Below are positions 1 to 6,776 of a DNA stretch of 12,404 nucleotides, in pieces. Source of the DNA: Actinomycetota bacterium (GTDB taxonomy: Bacteria > Actinomycetota > Thermoleophilia > Gaiellales > Gaiellaceae). Positions within the stretch are counted from its first letter, which is position 1. Each line of letters opens with the position of its first letter. The position numbers and the translations under genes are program-made. Where the stretch lies: NCBI GenBank assembly GCA_013813345.1, contig JACCRW010000457.1, forward strand, positions 1-12,404, given 5' to 3'. The notes under the pieces were generated by a model. That model worked only from the letters and a program-made list of their open reading frames with translations, did not search any database and was not told the DNA's origin.

Positions 1-91
1 CCGGCAAACGTAAGGTCTTTCCTTCCGCGCCAACTTGCGATGTAATCAAGCGTCCAAGTCTCGCGGTGGTTCTGATCTCTAAGGAGGGTAT
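1..91 (+). promoter_or_regulatory. 5' flank and probable promoter of the BMP locus
   Basis: No gene is seen here. The stretch is more AT-rich than the rest of the window and ends in a strong Shine-Dalgarno, AAGGAGG at 81-87, four bases before the GTG start at 92. Possible -10 elements are TGTAAT (41-46, five of six matches to TATAAT) and TAAGGT (11-16, fits TANNNT). Neither has a convincing -35 hexamer, so the transcription start is undecided. An ATG at 90-92 is followed at once by TGA, so only the overlapping GTG opens the reading frame. Confidence 0.3.
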
Positions 92-1177
92 GTGAAGGCA
101 CGCTCGTTCTTGCTGCTCGTCTCGGCAGCGCTGATCGCCGTCGTGATGCTCGTCGTCACCGGCACCAGCTCCGCCCGGCCGGCCGCGTCGGCTACGTCGC
201 CCGCGGCGACAGCTGCACCGGCGCAGGCACCGTTCAAGGTCGCCCTCGTGACCGACATCGGCGGTCTCGACGACCGCTCGTTCAACTTCCTCGCGAACAA
301 GGGTCTGAACGACGCGAAGAAGAGGTTCGGCGTTCAGGGCCGCGTCTACATCTCTCGGTCGAACGCGGACTACATCCCGAACCTGACCAACGCGATTCGG
401 CAGTACAAGGCGAATCTCGTAATCGGTGTCGGCTTCCTCATGGCCGACTCGGTCGCGACGGTCGCCAAGGCGTTCCCGGCGACGAAGTTCGCGATCATCG
501 ACAACTCCGGCGTCAAGCAGAAGGGGAATCCGACGAACATCCGCGGCCTGCTCTTCAAGGAGCAAGAGGCCGGGTACCTCGTCGGTTATCTCGCCGCGAG
601 GCAGATCACGGCGAAGCCGTTCGGCGGCAATCTCATGCTGGGCGCCGTCGGCGGACTCAAGATCCCGCCGGTCGACCGGTTCATCGCCGGCTACTACGCG
701 GGCGCCCGGAAGGCCAACCCGAAGGTCAAGGTCGTTCACGCCTACTCGCAGGACTTCGTCGATCAGGCGAAGTGCAAGGAGCAGGCGCTGAACATGATCG
801 CGAACGGCGCGGGCGTCGTCTTCCAGGTCGCCGGTCAGTGCGGCCTCGGCGTGCTCTCGGCCGCGAGGGAGCGGAATGTGTTCGGGATCGGCGTCGACGC
901 CGACCAGGGCTACCTCGGCCAGCACGTGATGACGAGCGCGACGAAGAAGGTCGACATCGCCGTGCTCGGCACGGTCGGCGCGGCGAAGGCGGCCGGCGCC
1001 AGGTTCGGCACGAACCGCGACGTCATCTTCGGTGTCAAGAGCGGTGCGGTCGGCTACGGCAAGATCTCGAACCGGATCTCACCGGCCCTGAAGGCCGCTG
1101 TCGAGTCGATCCGGAAGCAGATCTCCTCCGGCAAGATCGTCGTGCGCGCGCAGGCGCCCCCGGCGACGACCGGCTAG
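92..1177 (+). CDS. BMP-family (PnrA/NupN-like) substrate-binding protein without a lipobox
   Basis: 361 residues, PF02608-type basic membrane protein, the extracytoplasmic binding component of a purine-nucleoside ABC importer by family precedent. The start is GTG behind AAGGAGG. Residues 1-24 form a signal peptide (MKAR, then a long hydrophobic core), followed by an Ala/Pro/Thr linker to about 47 and then the binding fold. Family blocks seen are VTDIGGLDDRSFN (53-65), RGLLFKEQEAGYLVGY (151-166), VGGLKIPPVDR (186-196) and GVDADQG (267-273). Cys228 and Cys250 are both shared with the next gene. There is no cysteine at the signal-peptide end: Thr25 stands where the downstream paralogue has its lipidated Cys25. 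An AxA-type type I cleavage site at 32-34 is possible, so the protein may be released or stay anchored by an uncleaved helix. Family assignment is secure; the ligand is inferred. Confidence 0.93.
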   Translation: MKARSFLLLVSAALIAVVMLVVTGTSSARPAASATSPAATAAPAQAPFKVALVTDIGGLDDRSFNFLANKGLNDAKKRFGVQGRVYISRSNADYIPNLTNAIRQYKANLVIGVGFLMADSVATVAKAFPATKFAIIDNSGVKQKGNPTNIRGLLFKEQEAGYLVGYLAARQITAKPFGGNLMLGAVGGLKIPPVDRFIAGYYAGARKANPKVKVVHAYSQDFVDQAKCKEQALNMIANGAGVVFQVAGQCGLGVLSAARERNVFGIGVDADQGYLGQHVMTSATKKVDIAVLGTVGAAKAAGARFGTNRDVIFGVKSGAVGYGKISNRISPALKAAVESIRKQISSGKIVVRAQAPPATTG

Positions 1178-1202
1178 TCGTTCGTTAGGCAACTGCTAGA
1201 GC

Positions 1203-1238
1203 TCGGGAGGGGTGGGTTTCCGAACCCGCCCCTCCCGG
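1203..1238 (+). terminator. GC-rich intercistronic stem-loop with UCCG tetraloop (attenuator or RNA-stabilising hairpin)
   Basis: The arms 1204-1218 (CGGGAGGGGTGGGTT) and 1223-1237 (AACCCGCCCCTCCCG) pair over 15 positions with a single G-U wobble, closing on the loop TCCG (1219-1222), which fits the extra-stable UNCG tetraloop class. A further U-G pair at 1203/1238 is possible. No U-tract follows, so it is not a canonical intrinsic terminator; partial termination, 3'-end protection of the first cistron or a processing barrier are all possible. It ends 15 bases before the start codon of the second binding-protein gene. Confidence 0.5.
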
Positions 1239-1252
1239 TACCGTTCCAGGAG

Positions 1253-2356
1253 ATGAGCTTTCGCTTTCTCCTCCGTCTCTCGCTGCTGGCAGCGCTGATC
1301 GCGGCGCTCGCCCTTCTCGCAGGCTGCGGGAGCGACGACGACGATGGCGACGCGAGTGGCACCACCGAGGCTCCGGCCGCAACGACCACGACCGGCACGG
1401 ACACGGGCTCGGGCTCGAGCGGCCCCTCGATCAGGGTCGGGCTCGTCACCGACATCGGCGGCCTCGACGACCGCTCCTTCAACTTCCTCGCGAACCAGGG
1501 CCTCGACCGCGCGAAGGAGCAACTCGGCGCCGAGGGCCGCGTGCTCGTCTCGCGGGCGAACTCAGACTACGTTCCGAATCTCTCGACACTCGCCCAGCAG
1601 GACTACGACCTGATCGTCGGAGTCGGCTTCCTGATGGCCGAGGCGGTCGAGACGGTCGCAGAGCAGTTCCCCGAGACGAACTTCGCGATCATCGACTTCT
1701 CGCAGGCGGCGATGGAGACGAAGCCGGCGAACGTCCGCGGCCTCCTCTTCAAGGAGCAGGAGGCGGGCTACCTCGTCGGCTATCTCTCCGGGCTCCTCGT
1801 CGCCGAGTCGGCCGGGGCGAACCAGACGATCAGCTCGGTCGGCGGCCAGAAGATCCCGCCGGTCGACCGCTACATCGCCGGCTACCAGGCCGGCGCGAAG
1901 GCCGCGAATCCTCGGGTCAAGACGCTCAACGGCTACTCGCAGGACTTCGTCGACCAGGCCAAGTGCAAGGAGATCGCGCTGAACCAGATCGCCCGCGGCT
2001 CGTCGGTCGTCTTCCAGGTCGCCGGCCAGTGCGGGCTCGGGGCGCTGAACGCCGCCAACGAGCAGAACGTGAGCGGGATCGGCGTCGACGCCGACCAGGG
2101 CTTTCTCGGCGAGCACGTCGTCACGAGCGCCCTGAAGAAGGTCGACGTCGCCGTCTTCCAGACCGTTCAGGCCGTCCAGGACGGCAGCTTCGCGGGCGGG
2201 GAGGACTCGGTCTTCGACGTCGCCTCCGGCGGGGTCGGCCTCGGCGAGATCGCTGCGAGCGTGCCCGCCGAGATCGTGACGAAGGTGAAGCAGGTCCAGG
2301 AGCAGATCGCAGCCGGCGAGATCACCGACATCCCGGAGACGGTCGGCAGCGGCTAG
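1253..2356 (+). CDS. BMP-family (PnrA/NupN-like) substrate-binding lipoprotein
   Basis: 367 residues, PF02608-type solute-binding lipoprotein, the likely main receptor of this importer. Residues 1-24 are a lipoprotein signal peptide ending in the lipobox LLAGC, with Cys25 as the lipidation site. A flexible Asp/Thr/Gly/Ser-rich tether runs to about residue 58. The binding domain repeats the blocks of the upstream paralogue, including the identical VTDIGGLDDRSFNFLAN, RGLLFKEQEAGYLVGYL, YSQDFVDQAKCKE, VVFQVAGQCGLG and GIGVDADQG, so the two genes are a tandem duplication that has since diverged. Cys238 and Cys260 match the pair in the upstream protein. AGGAG (1248-1252) directly abuts the ATG, closer than the usual spacing, but no other in-frame start fits the signal peptide. 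A purine-nucleoside ligand is inferred from PnrA and Nup precedent. Confidence 0.95.
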   Translation: MSFRFLLRLSLLAALIAALALLAGCGSDDDDGDASGTTEAPAATTTTGTDTGSGSSGPSIRVGLVTDIGGLDDRSFNFLANQGLDRAKEQLGAEGRVLVSRANSDYVPNLSTLAQQDYDLIVGVGFLMAEAVETVAEQFPETNFAIIDFSQAAMETKPANVRGLLFKEQEAGYLVGYLSGLLVAESAGANQTISSVGGQKIPPVDRYIAGYQAGAKAANPRVKTLNGYSQDFVDQAKCKEIALNQIARGSSVVFQVAGQCGLGALNAANEQNVSGIGVDADQGFLGEHVVTSALKKVDVAVFQTVQAVQDGSFAGGEDSVFDVASGGVGLGEIAASVPAEIVTKVKQVQEQIAAGEITDIPETVGSG

Positions 2357-2398
2357 CGTTCGACGTGCGTTGACCTGTGGGCGTCTGGTCCAGCGTCA

Positions 2399-2410
2399 TA
2401 GAATCCCCCG
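2399..2410 (+). promoter_or_regulatory. Putative leaderless promoter (-10 TAGAAT) of the ABC ATPase gene
   Basis: TAGAAT (2399-2404) fits the actinobacterial -10 consensus TANNNT and is followed by six bases (CCCCCG) and the GTG at 2411, which would place the transcription start on the first base of the start codon. No Shine-Dalgarno precedes this GTG. TTGACC at 2370-2375 resembles a -35 hexamer but lies 23 bases upstream of the -10, too far for a standard spacer. The same -10/six-base/start layout recurs at 6765 and 8828. Confidence 0.5.
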
Positions 2411-3937
2411 GTGGACGAGCCACCCGTTCTCGAGCTCCGGGGAATCACGAAGCGCTTCCCCGGGATCGTCGCCAACGACGGCGTCTCCTTCGATCTCCGG
2501 CCGGGCGAGGTGCACGCACTCCTCGGTGAGAACGGTGCCGGCAAATCGACGCTGATGAATGTCCTCTACGGGCTCTACACGCCTGAAGAGGGGGAGATCA
2601 GGATCAAAGGAACGCCGACGCGGATGAGTTCGCCGCGCGACGCGATCGATGCCGGGATCGGGATGGTGCACCAGCACTTCATGCTGATCCCGGTGATGAC
2701 CGTGGCGGAGAACATCGTGCTCGCGAACGAGCCGACCCGCGAGAGAGTGCTCCTCGACTACGACGCCGCCGCGCAGCGGGTGCGCGACCTCTCCGACGCG
2801 TTCAAGTTCAGGATCGACCCGAACGCGCGCGTCGAGGACATCACCGTCGGCCAGCAGCAGCGCGTCGAGATCCTGAAGGCGCTCTACCGGAACGCAGATA
2901 TCCTGATCTTGGACGAGCCGACCGCGGTTCTGACCCCGCAGGAGGCGCAGGAGCTCTTCGAGATCCTCGGGACCCTCACGCGCGAGGGGATGTCGATCAT
3001 CTTCATCAGCCACAAGCTGAACGAGGTGACGGAGATCGCCGACCGGATCACCGTCCTGCGCCGCGGCAAGAAGATCGAGACGCTGCCGGCGGCGGGCGCA
3101 ACCGAAGAGAGCCTCGCGCGGCTGATGGTCGGCCGCGAGGTGCTCCTCCGCGTCGAGAAAGGGGCGTCGACGCCCACCGAGCCGCTGCTCCAGATCCAGG
3201 ACCTGCACGTGACGGACGACCGCGGGATCGAGAAGGTGCGCGGGCTCTCGCTCGACGTTCGCGGCGGGGAGATCGTCGGAATCGCCGGCGTCGACGGAAA
3301 CGGCCAGACGGAGCTGATCGACGCGATCGCGGGGCTGATGGGATCGGACTCCGGGCGCGTGCTCGTTGCCGGCGAGGACGTCACGAACGAGAGCGCGAAG
3401 GATTGTCTCGATACCGGGCTCGGACACATCCCGGAGGATCGCCAGCGACGTGGGCTCGTGCTCGACTTCTCGCTGGCCGAGAATCTCGCGCTCCACGACT
3501 ACGATTCGCAGCCGGCGTCCCGGCTCGGCTGGCTCTTCCCGAAGCGGCTCGTCGCGCGGGCGCAAGGATTGCTCAAGCAGTTCGACGTGCGCGGCGGCGG
3601 ACCGCAGACGCACGCCGGCGGGCTCTCCGGCGGCAACCAGCAGAAGGTCGTGCTCGCCCGCGAGATCGACCGCAACCCGAAGGTGCTGATCGCCGCGCAG
3701 CCGACGCGCGGGCTCGACGTCGGCGCGATCGAGTTCGTCCATCGGCGCCTCGTCGAGGAGCGCGATGAGGGCCGGGCGATCCTGCTCGTCTCGCTCGAGC
3801 TGGACGAGATCCTCTCGCTCTCAGACCGGATCCTCGTCATCTATGAGGGCCAGATAGTGGGTGAGTTCGCACCCGGCGTCTCGGAGGAGGAGCTCGGCGT
3901 CGCGATGACTGGCGGCGGCCGGAAAGAGGCCGCATGA
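2411..3937 (+). CDS. ABC transporter ATP-binding protein, two fused NBDs (NupO/RbsA-like)
   Basis: 508 residues, the cytoplasmic ATPase that drives the two permeases encoded next to it. NBD1: Walker A GENGAGKST (39-47), signature TVGQQQRVEI (145-154), Walker B ILILDEPTA (164-172), switch histidine in FISHKLNE. NBD2 (about 258-500): degenerate Walker A GVDGNGQTE (293-301) without the GK[ST] lysine, an intact LSGGNQQK signature (405-412), and a Walker B end AQPTRGLD with Gln in place of the catalytic Glu. One intact and one degenerate site is the normal state of the RbsA/NupO carbohydrate and nucleoside ATPase class, so this is not damage. The start GTG gives an N-terminus just ahead of the LELRGITKRFPG strand, as expected, and has a leaderless-type promoter instead of a Shine-Dalgarno. 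The stop overlaps the first permease start by four bases. Confidence 0.96.
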   Translation: MDEPPVLELRGITKRFPGIVANDGVSFDLRPGEVHALLGENGAGKSTLMNVLYGLYTPEEGEIRIKGTPTRMSSPRDAIDAGIGMVHQHFMLIPVMTVAENIVLANEPTRERVLLDYDAAAQRVRDLSDAFKFRIDPNARVEDITVGQQQRVEILKALYRNADILILDEPTAVLTPQEAQELFEILGTLTREGMSIIFISHKLNEVTEIADRITVLRRGKKIETLPAAGATEESLARLMVGREVLLRVEKGASTPTEPLLQIQDLHVTDDRGIEKVRGLSLDVRGGEIVGIAGVDGNGQTELIDAIAGLMGSDSGRVLVAGEDVTNESAKDCLDTGLGHIPEDRQRRGLVLDFSLAENLALHDYDSQPASRLGWLFPKRLVARAQGLLKQFDVRGGGPQTHAGGLSGGNQQKVVLAREIDRNPKVLIAAQPTRGLDVGAIEFVHRRLVEERDEGRAILLVSLELDEILSLSDRILVIYEGQIVGEFAPGVSEEELGVAMTGGGRKEAA

Positions 3938-5223
3938 CCGAGACGCCCCCGGAGGGCGGCGGCAAGGTCGAGAACCCGCGCCAGGGCGGGGACTACGCGC
4001 CGAGCGTGGCCGCTCGGGTAGCGGTCTGGCACAAGGCAGGCGGAATCGCGGTGCCGCTACTAACGACGATTCTCGCGTTCTTCATCGGCGGTCTCGTCGT
4101 CCTCGCGACGACGGGGAAGAACCCGCTCACGACCTACAAGGCGATCTTCGAGGGCTCGGGGCTCAACTGGTTCCTCGAGGTGGGCTCGTACGAGATCGGG
4201 ATTCCCTGGACGGAGTCGCGCGTCTGGTTCCCCTGGGACACGTCCTTCAACTCCTTCGCCGCGCTCAATCTCCAGCAGACGCTGATCGTCTACGTGTCGC
4301 TCGTCCTCACCGGGCTCGCGGTCGCGTTCGCCTTCCGCTGCGGGATGTTCAACATCGGCGGCCAGGGCCAGTATCTCGCCGGCGCGATCATGGCCGTTTG
4401 GATCGGCTCGGAGCTGCCCGGCCTGCCGGGCTTCCTGCACATCCTCGTCGCGATCGTCGCCGGCGCGCTCTCCGGGGCCATCTTCGCCGGGATCGCGGGC
4501 TTCCTGAAGGCCACGGTCGGGGCCCACGAAGTTATTTCCACGATCATGCTCAACTACGTCGCCCTGTGGGTCGGCGTCTTCCTCTTCGGGCTTGGCGGGC
4601 CGCTCCAGAACGACAACGAGGGCGGCGAGTCGGTGCCCGTCTCGAACGACGTCCTCGAGGAGTCGAAGCTGAACGTCTTTTGGGGCGATCCGCTCCTCCA
4701 GGGGCTCCACGTCGGCTTCTTCGTCGCGCTCGCGGCGCTCGTCGTCTACTGGATCACGCTGAACCGGACGACGCTCGGCTACGAGGTGCGGGCGGTCGGC
4801 TTCAACCCGGAGGCGGCGCGCTACGGCGGGATCTCCGTCGCCCGGAACTACGTGCTCGCGATGGCGATCTCCGGCACCTTCGCCGGGCTCGCCGGCACAC
4901 TCGACATCCTCGGCTGGCAGTTCAGGCTGAACACGAACGACATCTTCATCAACTCGATCGGCTTCGTCGGGATCGCGGTCGCGCTCCTCGGCCGGAACAC
5001 CGCGATCGGCGTCGCCCTGTCCGCGCTCCTCTTCGCGGCGCTTCTCGTCGGCACCTCAACCCGCAACCTCGATCCGGAGATCTTCCGGCCGGAGCTCGCG
5101 TCGAACCTGACAACGCTGATCCAGGGGCTCGTCGTACTCTTCGTGGGCGCAGACGTGCTGATCCTCTACCTCTTCGGAATCCGCAGACGGGCGCGCCAGC
5201 GCCAGGCGAGGACGCAAGCATGA
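3934..5223 (+). CDS. ABC transporter permease, BPD_transp_2 family (NupP-like)
   Basis: 429 residues, one of two different permeases forming the membrane channel of the BMP-dependent importer. A polar N-terminal stretch of about 35 residues precedes the first transmembrane helix (about 38-58); further helices cover roughly 115-135, 147-160, 167-190, 205-222, 258-275, 305-327, 340-353, 357-373 and 395-415. Family motifs are RCGMFNIGGQGQYLAGA (135-151), GAHEVISTIMLNYVAL (196-211) and GYEVRAVGFNPEAARYGGI (282-300); the last probably holds the cytoplasmic coupling region that contacts the ATPase. The ATG overlaps the ATPase stop as ATGA, with AAGAGG (3924-3929) as Shine-Dalgarno inside the upstream gene, which indicates translational coupling. 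It ends in an Arg-rich cytoplasmic tail. Confidence 0.94.
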   Translation: MTETPPEGGGKVENPRQGGDYAPSVAARVAVWHKAGGIAVPLLTTILAFFIGGLVVLATTGKNPLTTYKAIFEGSGLNWFLEVGSYEIGIPWTESRVWFPWDTSFNSFAALNLQQTLIVYVSLVLTGLAVAFAFRCGMFNIGGQGQYLAGAIMAVWIGSELPGLPGFLHILVAIVAGALSGAIFAGIAGFLKATVGAHEVISTIMLNYVALWVGVFLFGLGGPLQNDNEGGESVPVSNDVLEESKLNVFWGDPLLQGLHVGFFVALAALVVYWITLNRTTLGYEVRAVGFNPEAARYGGISVARNYVLAMAISGTFAGLAGTLDILGWQFRLNTNDIFINSIGFVGIAVALLGRNTAIGVALSALLFAALLVGTSTRNLDPEIFRPELASNLTTLIQGLVVLFVGADVLILYLFGIRRRARQRQARTQA

Positions 5224-6413
5224 TCGAGCGCTTGCTCGCGCGCCTCCCGCGCGGTGCTCGCGCGGTCGCGATCGGCGGGATCGTCGCCGGTCTCGCGGCC
5301 TTCTGGGTGGCGCTCCCGCCGCTCCATCTCCGCACTCCGATCCCGTCGATCCTGATCGGGCTCGCCGCAATCGCGCTCGGCGGTTACGCGATCTCGCAGG
5401 GGGTGAAGCGCCTGGGCTGGGGCGCCGTCGTCGCCGGTGTCGCCGGGATCGGGCTCGGCTACCTGGCAACGCGCTCGAGCGTCGGCCACCTCGATCAGGT
5501 CGTCGTCTGGTCGGCGCTCTTCGCCGCCATGCTCCGCTATGCGACTCCGCTCGCCTTTGCCGCGATGGGCGGGATCTTCTCCGAGCGAAGCGGCGTCACG
5601 AATATCGGGCTCGAAGGGATGATGCTCTCCGGTGCGTTCTTCGGGATCTTCGCCGCCGACAAGCTGAGCTCGTGGCCGCTCGGGCTGGCGGCCGCAGCGC
5701 TCTCGGGTGCGCTCTTCGCGCTCGTGCACGCCTTCTTCGCGATCCATCTCCGCGCCGACCAGATCGTGGGCGGCTTCGCGATCAACTTCCTCGCGCTCGG
5801 GGTCACCGGCTACCTCTTCATCGATACCTACGCCGGCGAGGGCACGCCGCCCGACGTTCCCGAGATTCCGGACGTCCACCTCTCGTTCCTCGAGGGCTGG
5901 TACTTCGTCGGGCCAATCCTGGGTCAGCTCAACCTGATGATCTGGCTTGCGTTCGCGACCGTGCTGCTCTCGTGGCTCGTGCTCTTCAAGACGCCGATCG
6001 GGCTGCGGCTCCGCGCCGTCGGCGAGCACCCGAGGGCCGCCGACACGGTCGGGATCTCGGTCTACCGGACGCGATATGCCGCGGTCGTCCTTTCCGGCGC
6101 GCTCGCCGCGCTCGGCGGCGCCTATCTCTCGATCGGCTTCGTCAACTCGTTCAACCAGAACATGACCGCCGGCCGCGGCTTCATCGCACTCGCGGTCGTG
6201 ATCTGCGGCAACTGGCGCCCCTTCCAGGCCGCCGCCTTCGCCCTCCTCTTCGGCTTCTCGAGTGCGCTCGCGCAGCGGCTGCCGGCCTACTCGGAGTCGG
6301 CCGCGGTGCTCTTCCAGGCACTTCCCTACGTGCTCACGTTGATCGCGGTCGCCGGTGTGATCGGCCGCTCGATCCCACCCGCCGCGGTTGGCCGCCCCTA
6401 CAAGAAGCAGTAA
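5220..6413 (+). CDS. ABC transporter permease, BPD_transp_2 family (NupQ-like), with N-terminal extension
   Basis: 397 residues, second permease subunit. The open frame continues far upstream, but the ATG at 5220 is chosen because it makes an ATGA overlap with the first permease and has GAGGA at 5208-5212, seven bases away. The core carries the family motifs SERSGVTNIGLEGMMLSGA (121-139), ADQIVGGFAIN (179-189), GLRLRAVGEHPRAADTVGI (261-279) and TAGRGFIALAVVICGNWRP (316-334). Residues 1-90 add two or three further hydrophobic helices (about 15-33, 42-60 and 66-84) ahead of the core, longer than Bacillus NupQ (about 320 residues). It is encoded directly after its partner, as in nup loci. Family is secure; the role of the extension is unknown. 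Confidence 0.94.
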   Translation: MIERLLARLPRGARAVAIGGIVAGLAAFWVALPPLHLRTPIPSILIGLAAIALGGYAISQGVKRLGWGAVVAGVAGIGLGYLATRSSVGHLDQVVVWSALFAAMLRYATPLAFAAMGGIFSERSGVTNIGLEGMMLSGAFFGIFAADKLSSWPLGLAAAALSGALFALVHAFFAIHLRADQIVGGFAINFLALGVTGYLFIDTYAGEGTPPDVPEIPDVHLSFLEGWYFVGPILGQLNLMIWLAFATVLLSWLVLFKTPIGLRLRAVGEHPRAADTVGISVYRTRYAAVVLSGALAALGGAYLSIGFVNSFNQNMTAGRGFIALAVVICGNWRPFQAAAFALLFGFSSALAQRLPAYSESAAVLFQALPYVLTLIAVAGVIGRSIPPAAVGRPYKKQ

Positions 6414-6744
6414 CGGCTCCTCGCGCTCGGGCAGTGCGTGGCTCGCCGTCGTCGTCGGCCTGCTCTCGCTGGCGGCGCTGCCCGCGGCGATCGTCGCCAC
6501 GCGCTTCTCCGAGGCCTACGAGCTGATCGACTCGGCGGCCGCGATCCCGGCCGCGATCCTCCTCGGGATCCTCGCGATCCTGCTCGCGCGCCGCGCCCGG
6601 GCGCGCGGGCAGCGAACGCTTGCAGGCGTGCGCGGCTCGAGCACCGCACGGTTCGGCCGCTTCCTCGGCGTTGCCGGCCTCCTGCTCGGGATCACCGGCG
6701 CGATGGCGATCGGCGTCTTCGCGATCCTCTCGGCGGTCGATTAG
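6388..6744 (+). CDS. Small three-helix membrane protein, DUF4190-like
   Basis: 118 residues. A polar N-terminus (1-16) is followed by hydrophobic segments at about 18-37, 49-67 and 91-115. The ARRARARGQRT stretch (68-77) between the second and third helices, and the GRFLGVAGLLLGITG block that follows, resemble the DUF4190 family of small actinobacterial membrane proteins of unknown function. The only in-frame start is TTG at 6388, which overlaps the permease gene by 26 bases and has no clear Shine-Dalgarno, so translation probably depends on ribosomes finishing the permease. Strong coding bias and the tight overlap support a real gene. Its place at the end of the importer cluster hints at co-expression, but nothing shows a transport role. 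Confidence 0.7.
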   Translation: MAAPTRSSNGSSRSGSAWLAVVVGLLSLAALPAAIVATRFSEAYELIDSAAAIPAAILLGILAILLARRARARGQRTLAGVRGSSTARFGRFLGVAGLLLGITGAMAIGVFAILSAVD

Positions 6745-6764
6745 GACGGGGTCGCGACCGCGGC

Positions 6765-6776
6765 TACGATCCCTGC
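6765..6776 (+). promoter_or_regulatory. Putative leaderless promoter (-10 TACGAT) of the rodZ-like gene
   Basis: TACGAT (6765-6770) fits TANNNT and is followed by six bases (CCCTGC) and the GTG at 6777. No Shine-Dalgarno lies in the 20 bases before that GTG. No good -35 is visible; TTAGGA at 6741-6746 is a weak candidate. The geometry is identical to 2399-2411. Confidence 0.5.

Noticed and set aside
2370..2375. TTGACC as the -35 of the ATPase promoter
   Set aside because: The spacer to TAGAAT would be 23 bases, outside the usual 16-19.
3287..3340. Degenerate second Walker A of the ATPase as a sign of inactivation
   Set aside because: Loss of the lysine in the second nucleotide site is normal for the RbsA/NupO class.
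2396..3742. Long minus-strand open frame opposite the ABC ATPase (also similar ones at 5166-6500, 11245-12225 and 8881-9831)
   Set aside because: Mirror frames caused by high GC at third codon positions; the + strand carries clear conserved families and the minus translations show only low-complexity Arg/Asp/Glu/Leu-rich sequence.
4398..5219. In-frame upstream extension of the second permease
   Set aside because: Out-of-frame reading of the first permease; the ATGA overlap and Shine-Dalgarno fix the start at 5220.
6438..6776. Longer N-terminus for the RodZ-like protein
   Set aside because: The added part overlaps the DUF4190-like gene and is Arg-rich nonsense; the canonical RodZ N-terminus begins at GTG 6777.
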